Assembly: GCA_020638525.1 (NCBI GenBank)
Contig: JACKIL010000012.1
Coordinates: 1-64,000, forward strand
DNA: 64,000 bases
Source: Caulobacterales bacterium
GTDB taxonomy: Bacteria > Pseudomonadota > Alphaproteobacteria > Caulobacterales > Parvularculaceae
Reading direction: 5' to 3'
The notes beneath the pieces were generated by a model that did no database searches, was not told the DNA's origin, and worked only from the letters and a program-made list of their open reading frames with translations. Both the position numbers and the translations under genes were made by a program. Numbering within the stretch: position 1 is the stretch's first letter; every line of letters begins with the position of its first letter. Of the stretch, positions 27,231 to 35,240 are shown piece after piece.

Positions 27231-28007
27231 TTACTTTTCGTTGTCGCTGACGAGGACGGGACCGCGGGCGCCGGCGCCTTCGACATCGCGCAATACGCCG
27301 AGACGGCGCGCGACTTCGCGATAGGCTTCCGTGACGCCGCCCATATCCTTGCGGAAACGGTCCTTGTCCATGATGTCGCCGGACTCCATGTCCCAGAGGC
27401 GACAGGAATCAGGGCTGATCTCGTCGGCGACGACAATGCGCATCAGGTCGCCTTCATACTGGCGGCCGAACTCGATCTTGAAGTCGACGAGCTTGATGCC
27501 GACGCCGGTGAAGAGACCGGCGAGGAAATCGTTCACGCGCAGCGCGAGCGACATCATGTCGTCGATCTCCTGCGGCGTCGCCCAGTTGAAGGCGGTGATG
27601 TGTTCTTCCGCGACGAGCGGATCGCCGAGCGCGTCATTCTTGTAATAAAACTCGATCACCGAACGGGGCAGGGCCGCGCCGTCTTCAAGGCCGAGGCGCT
27701 TGACGATGGAACCGGCGGCGACATTGCGCACGACCACTTCGAGCGGAATGATCTCGACATGGCGGATAAGCTGCTCGCGCATGTTGAGGCGGCGGATGAA
27801 ATGCGTCGGCACGCCAATGCGCTCGAGCCCGAGCATCACAAATTCGGAAATGCGGTTATTGAGGACGCCCTTGCCCTCGAGAACGGCGCGCTTCTGGTTG
27901 TTGAACGCGGTTGCGTCGTCCTTGAAATATTGGATGAGGGTGCCGGGTTCCGGCCCTTCGAACAGGATCTTGGCCTTGCCTTCGTAGATTTGCTTGCGGC
28001 GCGCCAT
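27231..28007 (-). CDS. purC: Phosphoribosylaminoimidazole-succinocarboxamide synthase
   Basis: A 258-residue SAICAR synthetase, joining aspartate to CAIR in purine synthesis. It begins IYEGKAKILFEGPEPGTLIQ, the standard PurC start, and contains FIRRLNMREQLIRHVEIIPLE and FKIEFGRQ. The ATG 28007 is preferred to a longer open frame because it opens at the family start and length. It is divergent from the DUF1476 gene, the usual alphaproteobacterial order, but here purS and purQ are 6 kb away rather than next to it. Confidence 0.95.
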   Translation of the reverse strand: MARRKQIYEGKAKILFEGPEPGTLIQYFKDDATAFNNQKRAVLEGKGVLNNRISEFVMLGLERIGVPTHFIRRLNMREQLIRHVEIIPLEVVVRNVAAGSIVKRLGLEDGAALPRSVIEFYYKNDALGDPLVAEEHITAFNWATPQEIDDMMSLALRVNDFLAGLFTGVGIKLVDFKIEFGRQYEGDLMRIVVADEISPDSCRLWDMESGDIMDKDRFRKDMGGVTEAYREVARRLGVLRDVEGAGARGPVLVSDNEK

Positions 28008-28279
28008 CTCAAGGGGTTCCTTACTTAATAATATTCCGACGCCGCTGGCTCGAACAGACGGCGGAAAGAGCCTCCGCGCGACTCGCTCGGGCCGCTCCTC
28101 ATCATCGCTAGCATACGGCCCGGATCGGGAGAAGCGGGGGTCATACGGCGCGCCGGCTCCCGAGGAAACCCCGGGGCGACGATTTTTCCGCCCCGCGTTG
28201 CGCGCGGGCGCGCCGCGCACTAGATAGAAATAGCTGATCATTTGGGCGGATATTTCAAGGCGTTAAGGAGAAAAGCGCG

Positions 28280-28603
28280 ATGACCGGGTTCGACGAGCGG
28301 GAAGACAAATTTGAGAAAAAGTTCGCTCACGATGAAGAACTTCGCTTCAAGGCCGAGGCGCGCCGCAACAAGCTCCTTGGACTGTGGGCCGCGGAACTGC
28401 TTGGCCTCAAGGACGCCAAGGCCGAGGAGTATGTGCGCTCGGTGATCGCCGCCGACCTCCAGGAGAAGGGCGACGAAGACGTCTTCCGCAAGATTCGCGG
28501 CGATTTCGACGCCGCTGGCGTCGACCAGTCCGATCACCAGATCCGCCGCCACATGGATGAGTTTTTCTCCGAAGCTGTGCGGCAGCTGAAGGAAATCGGC
28601 TGA
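28280..28603 (+). CDS. DUF1476 protein (F1F0-ATPase inhibitor zeta-like)
   Basis: A 107-residue protein. The strings FDEREDKFEKKFAHDEELRF and FKAEARRNKLLGLWAAELLG identify the DUF1476 family. In alphaproteobacteria such as Paracoccus the member of this family is the zeta subunit that inhibits ATP hydrolysis by F1-ATPase. The ATG follows AAGGAGAAAAGCGCG. It sits divergent from purC, as in relatives. Confidence 0.9.
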   Translation: MTGFDEREDKFEKKFAHDEELRFKAEARRNKLLGLWAAELLGLKDAKAEEYVRSVIAADLQEKGDEDVFRKIRGDFDAAGVDQSDHQIRRHMDEFFSEAVRQLKEIG

Positions 28604-28629
28604 CGTCAGGCCGCCTCTCGGGCGCGCAG

Positions 28630-29253
28630 ATGGTCGATCCCTCGCTTTTCTGGCTCTTTCTGGCTGGCGCCCTGATCCTCAACATCACGCCGGGGCCTGA
28701 CATGGCGTTTACGCTCGCTTCCGCGACGCGGGGCGGCGTGAAGACGGGCCTCGCCGCCGCGGCAGGCGTCGGCGCGGGCTGCGTTGGCTGGGCGGTTTTT
28801 ACGGCGGCTGGCCTTGCGGCGCTTCTCGCGGCTTCGGCGCAGGCGATGACGGTCATCAAGTTCGTCGGCGGCGCCTATCTCCTCTACCTCGCCTGGCGCA
28901 CCTTCGCCGCGCGGCGCGAGCTCAAGGAAGGAAAGGGCGCGGCGAGCCTTGGCGCGGCGTTCCGTTCAGGCGCGCTCACCAATCTTTTCAATCCGAAGGT
29001 CGGGCTCTTTTATCTCGCCTTCCTGCCGAGCTTCACGAACGCCGAGATCGGGCCGGTCTGGCTGCAGATCCTGACGCTTGGCGTCGTGTTCAGTTTCACC
29101 GGCTCCCTCGTTCTCGCAGGCGTTGCTTTCGCGGCGGGATCGCTTCGCGAGCGTCTCGCGCGCTCCGAGACGTTGCGCGTGAGGCTCAACACTGTCGCAG
29201 CGACGGCTTTCGCCGCGCTGGGGCTTCGCCTCGTTCTCGCGCCCGCGGAATAG
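28630..29253 (+). CDS. LysE/RhtB family amino-acid exporter
   Basis: A 207-residue inner-membrane protein with about six hydrophobic helices. The start FLAGALILNITPGPDMAFTL carries the family motif NxTPGPD, and FNPKVGLFYLAFLPSF is the second conserved loop. RhtB/LysE proteins export amino acids such as homoserine or lysine. It lies 26 bases after DUF1476 and may share its transcript. The substrate is not predicted. Confidence 0.88.
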   Translation: MVDPSLFWLFLAGALILNITPGPDMAFTLASATRGGVKTGLAAAAGVGAGCVGWAVFTAAGLAALLAASAQAMTVIKFVGGAYLLYLAWRTFAARRELKEGKGAASLGAAFRSGALTNLFNPKVGLFYLAFLPSFTNAEIGPVWLQILTLGVVFSFTGSLVLAGVAFAAGSLRERLARSETLRVRLNTVAATAFAALGLRLVLAPAE

Positions 29254-29328
29254 TCCGCCGACTGCGCCGCAAGCTGGCATGGCCCTTTTCCTTATGCGAC
29301 ATCCTTCCGATCAGGGAGGATCGATCAT

Positions 29329-30102
29329 ATGGGACGCGTGAACGGCAAAAAAGTTTTCATCACCGGCGGCGCGCAAGGGCTTGGCGCGTGCTTCGGACGC
29401 ATGCTGGCCGATGAGGGGGCGACCGTCTTCCTTACTGACGTCAACGCGGAAGGCGCGGAGAAGACCGCTGCGGAAATTGCAAAGAAGCATCCCGGCAAGG
29501 CGTTCTCCGCCAAGCACGATGTGACGAACAAGGATGACTGGGAAGCCGCGCTCGCCGCTGCGGACAAGGCGATGGGCGGCATCAGCGTTCTCATCAACAA
29601 TGCAGGCGTCGGCGGCTGGGGATCGATCGAAACCGAAACCCTCGAAGGCTGGCGGTGGACGATGAATATCGATGTCGATGCGATCTTCACCGGCACGCAG
29701 CTCGCCATGCCTTATCTCAAGAAATCGCAGCCGGGCTCCATCATCAATATCTCTTCTGTCGCGGGCCTCATCGCGAGCGGGAACATGCTCGCTTACAACA
29801 CGGCGAAGTCGGCCGTGTGGATGATGTCGAAATCGATCGCGCTTCATTGCGCCTCGGCGGGCTATGACATTCGCTGCAATTCCGTACACCCCGTTTTCAC
29901 CCGCACGCCGATCATCGATCCGCTGGTCGCGATGGGCGGCGGCGGGGAGCAGGGCGAAGCGAAACTCGTTCGGCAGATTCCGCTGAAGCGCCTCGGCGAG
30001 CCCGAAGATGTCGGCTACGCCGTGCTTTATCTCGCGTCGGATGAAAGCCGTTTCGTGACGGCTGCGGAGTTCAAGATCGACGGCGGCATCACTGCGCAGT
30101 AG
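29329..30102 (+). CDS. Short-chain dehydrogenase, 3-oxoacyl/steroid-dehydrogenase type
   Basis: A 257-residue SDR. The cofactor loop is ITGGAQGLG, followed by the NNAG motif (VLINNAGVGGWG) and the active-site YNTAK (YxxxK), with the C-terminal DGGI that ends classical SDRs. GGGAGG-type RBS precedes the ATG. It lies after the exporter with 75 bases between and ends one base from the convergent SFPD-repeat gene. The substrate is unknown. Confidence 0.88.
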   Translation: MGRVNGKKVFITGGAQGLGACFGRMLADEGATVFLTDVNAEGAEKTAAEIAKKHPGKAFSAKHDVTNKDDWEAALAAADKAMGGISVLINNAGVGGWGSIETETLEGWRWTMNIDVDAIFTGTQLAMPYLKKSQPGSIINISSVAGLIASGNMLAYNTAKSAVWMMSKSIALHCASAGYDIRCNSVHPVFTRTPIIDPLVAMGGGGEQGEAKLVRQIPLKRLGEPEDVGYAVLYLASDESRFVTAAEFKIDGGITAQ

Positions 30103-30103
30103 A

Positions 30104-30418
30104 TCAGGGAACGCCCGGAAAGCTCGTGACCATCTCGATCTTTATGTCGGGAAAGCTCTCGACATACTGGATTTTGAAATCCGGAAAGCTGTCGACGAAC
30201 TGCCATTCACCGCATTTGTCGGGGAATGAGGTGACGGCTTTCACTTTCAGGTCCGGAAAGCTCGTAACGATCTGCACTTTGATGTCCGGAAAGCTGTCGA
30301 CGACCTGAACCTTGCCGTGAAGTTCGAAGCCTTTGAATGAGCAATCCGCGCCGACTTCACCGGCAAGGGCGGGCGACGAAGCGGCCGCAATTGCGAGCGC
30401 GCATAGCGATAGTCTCAT
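30104..30418 (-). CDS. Small secreted SFPD-repeat protein (likely 7(1) septoil-knot family)
   Basis: A 104-residue protein. Residues 1-19 form a signal peptide ending ASSPALA. The mature part holds six near-copies of a 10-12-residue unit (VDSFPDIKVQ, VTSFPDLKVK, VTSFPDKC, VDSFPDFKIQ, VESFPDIKIE, VTSFPG), with two Cys residues. The same repeats are visible in the DNA. From memory this pattern matches the family called 7(1) septoil knot, a predicted beta protein with a seven-crossing backbone knot; I cannot run the search. Function is unknown. It is convergent with the SDR gene and divergent from nothing close. Confidence 0.7.
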   Translation of the reverse strand: MRLSLCALAIAAASSPALAGEVGADCSFKGFELHGKVQVVDSFPDIKVQIVTSFPDLKVKAVTSFPDKCGEWQFVDSFPDFKIQYVESFPDIKIEMVTSFPGVP

Positions 30419-30479
30419 GGCATTCTCCCCGATCGCAGCCCGCCAGCCTCGACAAGATTGGCGCAGGGCAGGGCGGGGA

Positions 30480-31739
30480 TCAATAGGCGGCCATTTCGAC
30501 GTTCAGTCCGCGCTGGCGCAGCGCGGCGATGACGCGGTCGAGATGTTGCCTGTCGAACGTCTCCACGGAGATGTCGATATAGGTCTTCTTCGCTGGCAGG
30601 TCGGAGAAGATCTTGTGATACGCGACCTCGATGACGTTCGCCTGTTCCGTCGCGATGATGTCGGAGATTTTCGTCAATTGTCCGGGTACGTCGAGAAGTT
30701 CGATCCGCAAGCGCGCGATGCGGCCCTGACGCACGAGATCGCGCATCAGGATCGAAGAAAGCAGGCGCGTGTCGATATTGCCGCCGCAGATGACAGTCGC
30801 GACTTTCTTGCCACGGAAGCGCTCCGGATATTCAAGGATCGCGGCGAGGCCCGCAGCGCCGGCGCCTTCCGACAGCACTTTCTGCACGTTGAGATAAAGG
30901 CTGAGGGCGCGTTCGAGCGCGCGTTCATCGACAAGCAGAATGTCGCTGACGAGATCGGCGACGATGCGCTGCGTCAGCTTGCCCGGTTCGCGCACGGCGA
31001 TGCCCTCGGCGAGCGTCACGCCGCCTACTGCATTGTGCTCGTGTTTGATCGCGTTGAACATCGACGGATAGAGCTGCGCCTGCACGCCGATGATCTCGCA
31101 GGAAGAGCCCATGCGCCGCGCGGCCGCCGCAATGCCGGAAAGAAGTCCGCCGCCGCCGATCGGCGCGACGATGATGTCGATGTCCGGCTGCTCGCGCAGC
31201 ATCTCGGCCGCAAGCGTTCCCTGTCCGGCGAGAACATGAGGATCGTCGAAGGGATGGACATAGACCTTGCCGTCGCGCGCGCAGATTTCCTGCGCATGTG
31301 CGTTCGCTTCGTCAAAGTCTTCGCCGTGAAGGATGACGTGGGCGCCGAGCTTCTCGGTCTGCTCGACTTTCACGTAAGGCGTCATCTCCGGCATGACGAT
31401 CGTCGCGCTGACGCCGAGAAGCGTCGAATGGCGAGCAAGGCCCTGCGCGTGATTGCCTGCGGAGGCGGCGACGACGCCGCGGGCGCGTTCGGCGGCGCTC
31501 AGGCTCAGAAGTTTGGCGAGCGCCCCGCGCTCCTTGAAGGCGCCGGTGAACTGAAGGTTTTCGAACTTGACCCAGAGCTCGCAGCCCGTCAGCGCCGAAA
31601 GCTTCCCCGAATGCATGAACGGGGTGGCGGCGACATTCGCCCAGGCTGGGTCCTTGCGCCCAATAATCGCGTCGAACGTTCCCGCGGTGAGGCCGGGGAC
31701 GAGGTCGAATTCGCGAGTTTGTTGCGCTGTCTTGGTCAT
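30480..31739 (-). CDS. Threonine ammonia-lyase with C-terminal ACT domain
   Basis: A 419-residue PLP enzyme converting threonine to 2-oxobutanoate. The PLP-binding Lys is in FTGAFKERGA, the substrate loop in ASAGNHAQGLA, and the phosphate-binding loop in GGGGLLSG. The last 80 residues (RLRIELLDVPGQLTKISDII onward) form one ACT domain, which suggests feedback regulation. Degradative (TdcB) and biosynthetic (IlvA) forms are hard to separate here; the single ACT domain resembles the shorter bacterial form. It stands alone. Confidence 0.92.
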   Translation of the reverse strand: MTKTAQQTREFDLVPGLTAGTFDAIIGRKDPAWANVAATPFMHSGKLSALTGCELWVKFENLQFTGAFKERGALAKLLSLSAAERARGVVAASAGNHAQGLARHSTLLGVSATIVMPEMTPYVKVEQTEKLGAHVILHGEDFDEANAHAQEICARDGKVYVHPFDDPHVLAGQGTLAAEMLREQPDIDIIVAPIGGGGLLSGIAAAARRMGSSCEIIGVQAQLYPSMFNAIKHEHNAVGGVTLAEGIAVREPGKLTQRIVADLVSDILLVDERALERALSLYLNVQKVLSEGAGAAGLAAILEYPERFRGKKVATVICGGNIDTRLLSSILMRDLVRQGRIARLRIELLDVPGQLTKISDIIATEQANVIEVAYHKIFSDLPAKKTYIDISVETFDRQHLDRVIAALRQRGLNVEMAAY

Positions 31740-32057
31740 TTCCGTCTCTTAAGCCGAACGGGGCGCAGCTATCTATCAAAATTTTGCAGGAGCGTTAGAA
31801 AGCCGCGCTCGCGACGGCGGCCGGCCGCTTGAAGCGCCCGGCTGCCGCCGCGATTATGTAGTGTCGCCGGTGCTGGGGGAGTTCGACTGGAGGTCTAGAA
31901 CACAATACCTGCTTGCGGTGACAGGGGTGAGAATGTATCAGCGTATTAATACAGTCAACCCCGTTGGGCCCGGAAAAAGGGCGGCTGGCCTCAAAAGGGC
32001 GACTGGAATGGAGCGGATCGGCAAATGCGCGGACCGGGAAAGACGACGGACGAGACT
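31740..32057. promoter_or_regulatory. 318-base region upstream of the YerC-like/hisG pair
   Basis: No gene is supported here. A perfect 10-bp palindrome GTATTAATAC lies at 31943-31952, about 105 bases before the YerC-like start, and could be an operator; this is only position-based. A short open frame at 31861-32061 has atypical composition and overlaps the true start region, so it is not called. Confidence 0.35.
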
Positions 32058-32372
32058 ATGACGGAACGGCGGGAGAAGGATGCGCAGGAGCTCTTTGCGG
32101 CGATCGCCGCCCTGCGCGACGCCGAAGAGGCCGCGCGCTTCATGCGCGACCTTGCAACGCCGGGCGAACTGCAGGCCTTCGCTGAGAGGTGGCGCATCGC
32201 GCGGCTTCTCAATGAAGGCGAGCAGTCGTACCGCGACATCGCCGCGGAGACGGGCGCCTCGACGACGACGATCGCTCGCGTCGCGCGTTTTCTGAAAGAA
32301 GAGCCCCACAAGGGCTATCGCATGATGATTGAGCGCCTCGCTGAGCTGGCGCCGAAGAAGGAAGTTGTTTGA
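32058..32372 (+). CDS. YerC/YecD-like TrpR-related regulator
   Basis: A 104-residue protein from ATG 32058. It has a TrpR-like helix-turn-helix: TPGELQAFAERWRIARLLNE, then SYRDIAAETGASTTTIARVA. In many bacteria this YerC/YecD family precedes histidine genes, and here its stop lies one base before hisG. It may regulate histidine synthesis, but no binding has been seen here. The open frame reaches back to 32025; the ATG at 32058 fits the family length better. Confidence 0.85.
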   Translation: MTERREKDAQELFAAIAALRDAEEAARFMRDLATPGELQAFAERWRIARLLNEGEQSYRDIAAETGASTTTIARVARFLKEEPHKGYRMMIERLAELAPKKEVV

Positions 32373-32373
32373 G

Positions 32374-33261
32374 ATGAGTGAGAAACGCCTGCGCATTGCA
32401 ATCCAGAAGTCGGGGCGCCTTTCCGATGGCAGCTTCGAGCTTCTGAAAAGCTGCGGGCTGTCCATTTCGCGCGGCCGCGACAATCTCTATGGCCGCGTGC
32501 AGGAATTGCCGATTGACGTGCTGCTCGTGCGCGATGACGACATTCCGGAGTTCGTCGCGGACGGCGCGTGCGACATCGGCATCGTCGGAGAGAATGTCGC
32601 GGAGGAAGACCGGCTCGCGGCGAAACGCGAAGAGCCGGCGGTCGTCGTCATGAAGCTTGGCTTCTCCCGGTGCAAGCTGATGCTGGCCGCGCCAAAGGAA
32701 TGGGCGTGGGACGGTCCGTCGCTGCTTGAAGGCAAGCGCATCGCGACGAGCTATCCGGGGCTCACCTCGCGCTTTCTCGAATTGGCGGGCGTCAAGGCGA
32801 CGACGGTGATGATGAACGGCTCGGTCGAAATCGCGCCGCGCCTGCGGATCGCTGACGCCGTCTGCGATATCGTTTCAACCGGCGCGACCCTCGATGCGAA
32901 CGGCCTCAAACCGGTCGCGACCGTGCTCGAATCCGAGGCTGTGCTGATCCGCAATGTCGCGACTTTCTCAGGCGAAAAGCAGCAAGTCTTCGATGCGCTC
33001 CTGAAGCGCATAGAGGGCGTCATCGCGTCGCGCGAAGCGAAATATGTGATGATGAACGCGCCGCGCTCGGCGCTTGAGGCGATCACGAAAGTGCTGCCCG
33101 GCGCAGAGGCGCCGACGGTGCTCGAGCTCGCCGGCGCCAGGGACAAGGTCGCCATTCATGCGGTCTGCCGGGAGAGCGTCTTCTGGACCACTCTCGAACA
33201 GCTCAAGAGCCTCGGCGCGAGCGCGATCCTCGTTCTGCCGATCGAAAAGATGATGGCCTGA
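32374..33261 (+). CDS. hisG: ATP phosphoribosyltransferase, long form
   Basis: A 295-residue enzyme for the first step of histidine synthesis. It starts MSEKRLRIAIQKSGRLSDGS and contains the PRPP/effector region CDIVSTGATLDANGLKP. The C-terminal segment from about residue 225 (VLELAGARDKVAIHAVC onward) is the histidine-sensing ACT-like domain of the long form, so a separate HisZ is not needed. ATG 32374 is one base after the YerC-like stop. hisD lies 15 kb away in a different cluster. Confidence 0.95.
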   Translation: MSEKRLRIAIQKSGRLSDGSFELLKSCGLSISRGRDNLYGRVQELPIDVLLVRDDDIPEFVADGACDIGIVGENVAEEDRLAAKREEPAVVVMKLGFSRCKLMLAAPKEWAWDGPSLLEGKRIATSYPGLTSRFLELAGVKATTVMMNGSVEIAPRLRIADAVCDIVSTGATLDANGLKPVATVLESEAVLIRNVATFSGEKQQVFDALLKRIEGVIASREAKYVMMNAPRSALEAITKVLPGAEAPTVLELAGARDKVAIHAVCRESVFWTTLEQLKSLGASAILVLPIEKMMA

Positions 33262-33611
33262 CGCCGCTTGCACGGGTTTTGATTCGCGGAAGAGCGCTCG
33301 CGATGCGCAGCACTTGCGCATCGCGAATGCGACGCAGAAGAAATAATTTTCCCCGAATGCGTTTTTTCGCGTTCAAGGGCGCCATCGCGATAACACAGTA
33401 AATATGCGGCGAAGCTTACAGTAAGGCGTAACGCGTGCGCTTCGCTCCGCGTCACGCGTACGCACGCCTTGCGCTTCTTGTCACAAAACCGAAACCGCGC
33501 TGCGTCAGTGAAGATGGCGCGCGAATACGCACGTCTTCAGTTCACGGAATAACGCTGTACGGCGACGTACGGCGTCAGGTCTTCGCGCATCTCGCGCGGG
33601 AAAGGGGATTC
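33262..33611. other. 350-base region between hisG and the PhoX-like gene
   Basis: No gene is seen. It holds a perfect 12-bp hairpin (33298-33326) near the hisG end and a set of short GC-rich inverted repeats (GCGTGCG and CGCACGC) around 33430-33465. A TTGTCAC at 33478-33484 could be half of a Pho box, but the second half is missing. Confidence 0.35.
33298..33326. repeat. Perfect hairpin after hisG
   Basis: TCGCGATGCGCA (33298-33309) pairs with TGCGCATCGCGA (33315-33326) across a 5-base loop. No U-tract follows within 15 bases, so termination of hisG is plausible but not certain. Confidence 0.6.
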
Positions 33612-35135
33612 ATGTCTAACACTTCGCTTACGATGAGCCGCCGGAGCATCTTGAGGAGCGGCGCTGCGTTCGCCGGCGTCGCTTCCCTGGCTGCGCCGTT
33701 CCGGGCTTTCGCACAGCTTCAGTCAGTCACCGGTTTTGACGCGCCGATTGCGAGCCCCTATGGCCCGCTTTCGCCGGTCAACGATCTCAACACCGGTCTT
33801 CCGCTTCTTCAGCTTCCGCCGGGCTTTTCCTATCGCTCGTTCGGCTGGAGCGGCGACATGATGAATAACGGTCAGCCGACGCCTTACAGCCATGACGGCA
33901 TGTCTGTCGTCGAAGAGCGCGGGCCACTGACCATGCTCATCCGCAATCATGAGAGCTCGAATGCGCGCGACCTCACGGGTGAGCCGCTCTCCGTCATCGA
34001 TGCGCGCGGCGTTTATGACGATGTTCGCGGCGACCTCGCGCCGAACGGCCTGACGGGCGGTACGACGACGCTCGTTCTGCGCAATGGCGAACTCTACAAG
34101 ACGCTGCCGAGCATCGGCGGCACGATCGTCAACTGCGCCGGCGGCCCGACGCCGTGGGGCACGTGGCTCACCTGCGAAGAAACGACGACGGACCTTCGCG
34201 AACTCGGCGGCAAGAAGCACGGCTATGTCTTCGAAGTCGAGTGGAACGGCCACCCGCTTGCGGCCAAGCCGATCGTCGGCATGGGCCGCATGGCGCACGA
34301 GGCCGTCGCAGTCGATCCTTATACGGGCGACGTCTATCTCACCGAAGACCGCCGCAACGTGTCGGGTTTCTACAAATACGTTCCGAACTTCCCGCAGGCC
34401 CGCTTCGGCGCTCTTGAAAAGGGCGGCAAGCTTTATGGCGCGAAAGTCGTCGGCCAGGACAACGCCGATCTCAACGCGCCGTCCATCGGCGACAGCTACA
34501 CGCTCGAGTGGGTGCTGATCGAAAATCCGGATGCGGATCCGGCGAACTACACTGACGCCATCGTTAACGATACGGCGAGCGGTCCGTTCCTGCAGGCGCG
34601 CGCCCAGGGCGGCATCCGCATGGGCCGCGGCGAAGGCATCTGGTATTCGCGCCGCGACGGCTATTTCTACTTCGTCGACACGGCGGGCGGCGTCGATGGT
34701 TCGGGCCGTCCGGGCCGCGGCCACGGTTCTGTCTGGGCGTTCGATCCGGTGCGCAATCTGCTCACCTGCATCTACACGTCGACGGAATCCGTCGCCGGCA
34801 ACAACCCCGACAACATCACCGTCTCGCCGCGCGGCGGCATCGTTCTCTGCGAAGACGGCGGCGGCGTTGAGGACGAGTTTGGTTTCGGCGAGCGCATGCT
34901 CGGCCTTTCGCCGAACGGCGCGCCTTACATCCTCGCGAAGAACAACATCGTTCTCGAAGCGGCCGACATCGCGCGCGCCGGCAAGAACGCGAAGTTCATC
35001 GCGCCGAACGATTATCGCGGCATGGAGTGGTGCGGGGCGAACTTCAATTCGTCGGGCGACACGCTCTACGTGAACATCCAGACGCCGGGGATCACCTTCG
35101 CGATCCGCGGCCCGTGGACGAACGGCCCGCTCTAG
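33612..35135 (+). CDS. PhoX-like phosphatase (DUF839), Tat-exported
   Basis: A 507-residue protein from ATG 33612, after AAAGGGGATT. The N-terminus carries a Tat signal: SRRSILRSGAAFAGVASLAA. The body has the DUF839 features GTWLTCEETT and MAHEAVAVDPYTGDVYLTED, with the VRNLLTCIYTSTES and NPDNITVSPRGGIVLCEDGGG blades of a beta-propeller. Well-studied PhoX enzymes are calcium/iron alkaline phosphatases that free phosphate from organic esters in the periplasm. Phosphatase activity here is inferred by family. A clear terminator follows. Confidence 0.85.
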   Translation: MSNTSLTMSRRSILRSGAAFAGVASLAAPFRAFAQLQSVTGFDAPIASPYGPLSPVNDLNTGLPLLQLPPGFSYRSFGWSGDMMNNGQPTPYSHDGMSVVEERGPLTMLIRNHESSNARDLTGEPLSVIDARGVYDDVRGDLAPNGLTGGTTTLVLRNGELYKTLPSIGGTIVNCAGGPTPWGTWLTCEETTTDLRELGGKKHGYVFEVEWNGHPLAAKPIVGMGRMAHEAVAVDPYTGDVYLTEDRRNVSGFYKYVPNFPQARFGALEKGGKLYGAKVVGQDNADLNAPSIGDSYTLEWVLIENPDADPANYTDAIVNDTASGPFLQARAQGGIRMGRGEGIWYSRRDGYFYFVDTAGGVDGSGRPGRGHGSVWAFDPVRNLLTCIYTSTESVAGNNPDNITVSPRGGIVLCEDGGGVEDEFGFGERMLGLSPNGAPYILAKNNIVLEAADIARAGKNAKFIAPNDYRGMEWCGANFNSSGDTLYVNIQTPGITFAIRGPWTNGPL

Positions 35136-35161
35136 GGAATGGTTTCTTCAGTTGCGTTCAA

Positions 35162-35203
35162 CGCCCCGTGCAAGGCTTCCTTGCGCGGGGCGATTTCTTT
35201 TTT
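35162..35203 (+). terminator. Rho-independent terminator after the PhoX-like gene
   Basis: CGCCCCG-t-GCAAGG (35162-35175) pairs with CCTTGC-g-CGGGGCG (35179-35192), with a CTT loop and the tail ATTTCTTTTTT. This is the clearest intrinsic terminator in the window. Confidence 0.9.
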
Positions 35204-35240
35204 GGAGAGGATTCTGAACGCGCGTGCGATGGTGCGCGTC

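Noticed and set aside
30104..30418. Short direct repeats suggesting a CRISPR array
   Set aside because: The repeats are in frame, vary in sequence and encode SFPD units of a secreted protein; there are no spacers of even length.
30333..31832. Long + strand open frame opposite the threonine ammonia-lyase
   Set aside because: It is an antisense shadow of a clear PLP enzyme in GC-rich DNA, with an Arg/Asp-rich composition and no family motif. The same applies to the long frames at 11345-12346, 12972-13871, 15768-17108, 17216-18361, 33723-34724 and 46416-47846.
33478..33490. Pho box for the PhoX-like gene
   Set aside because: Only one half-site (TTGTCAC) is present; the second repeat at the required spacing is absent.
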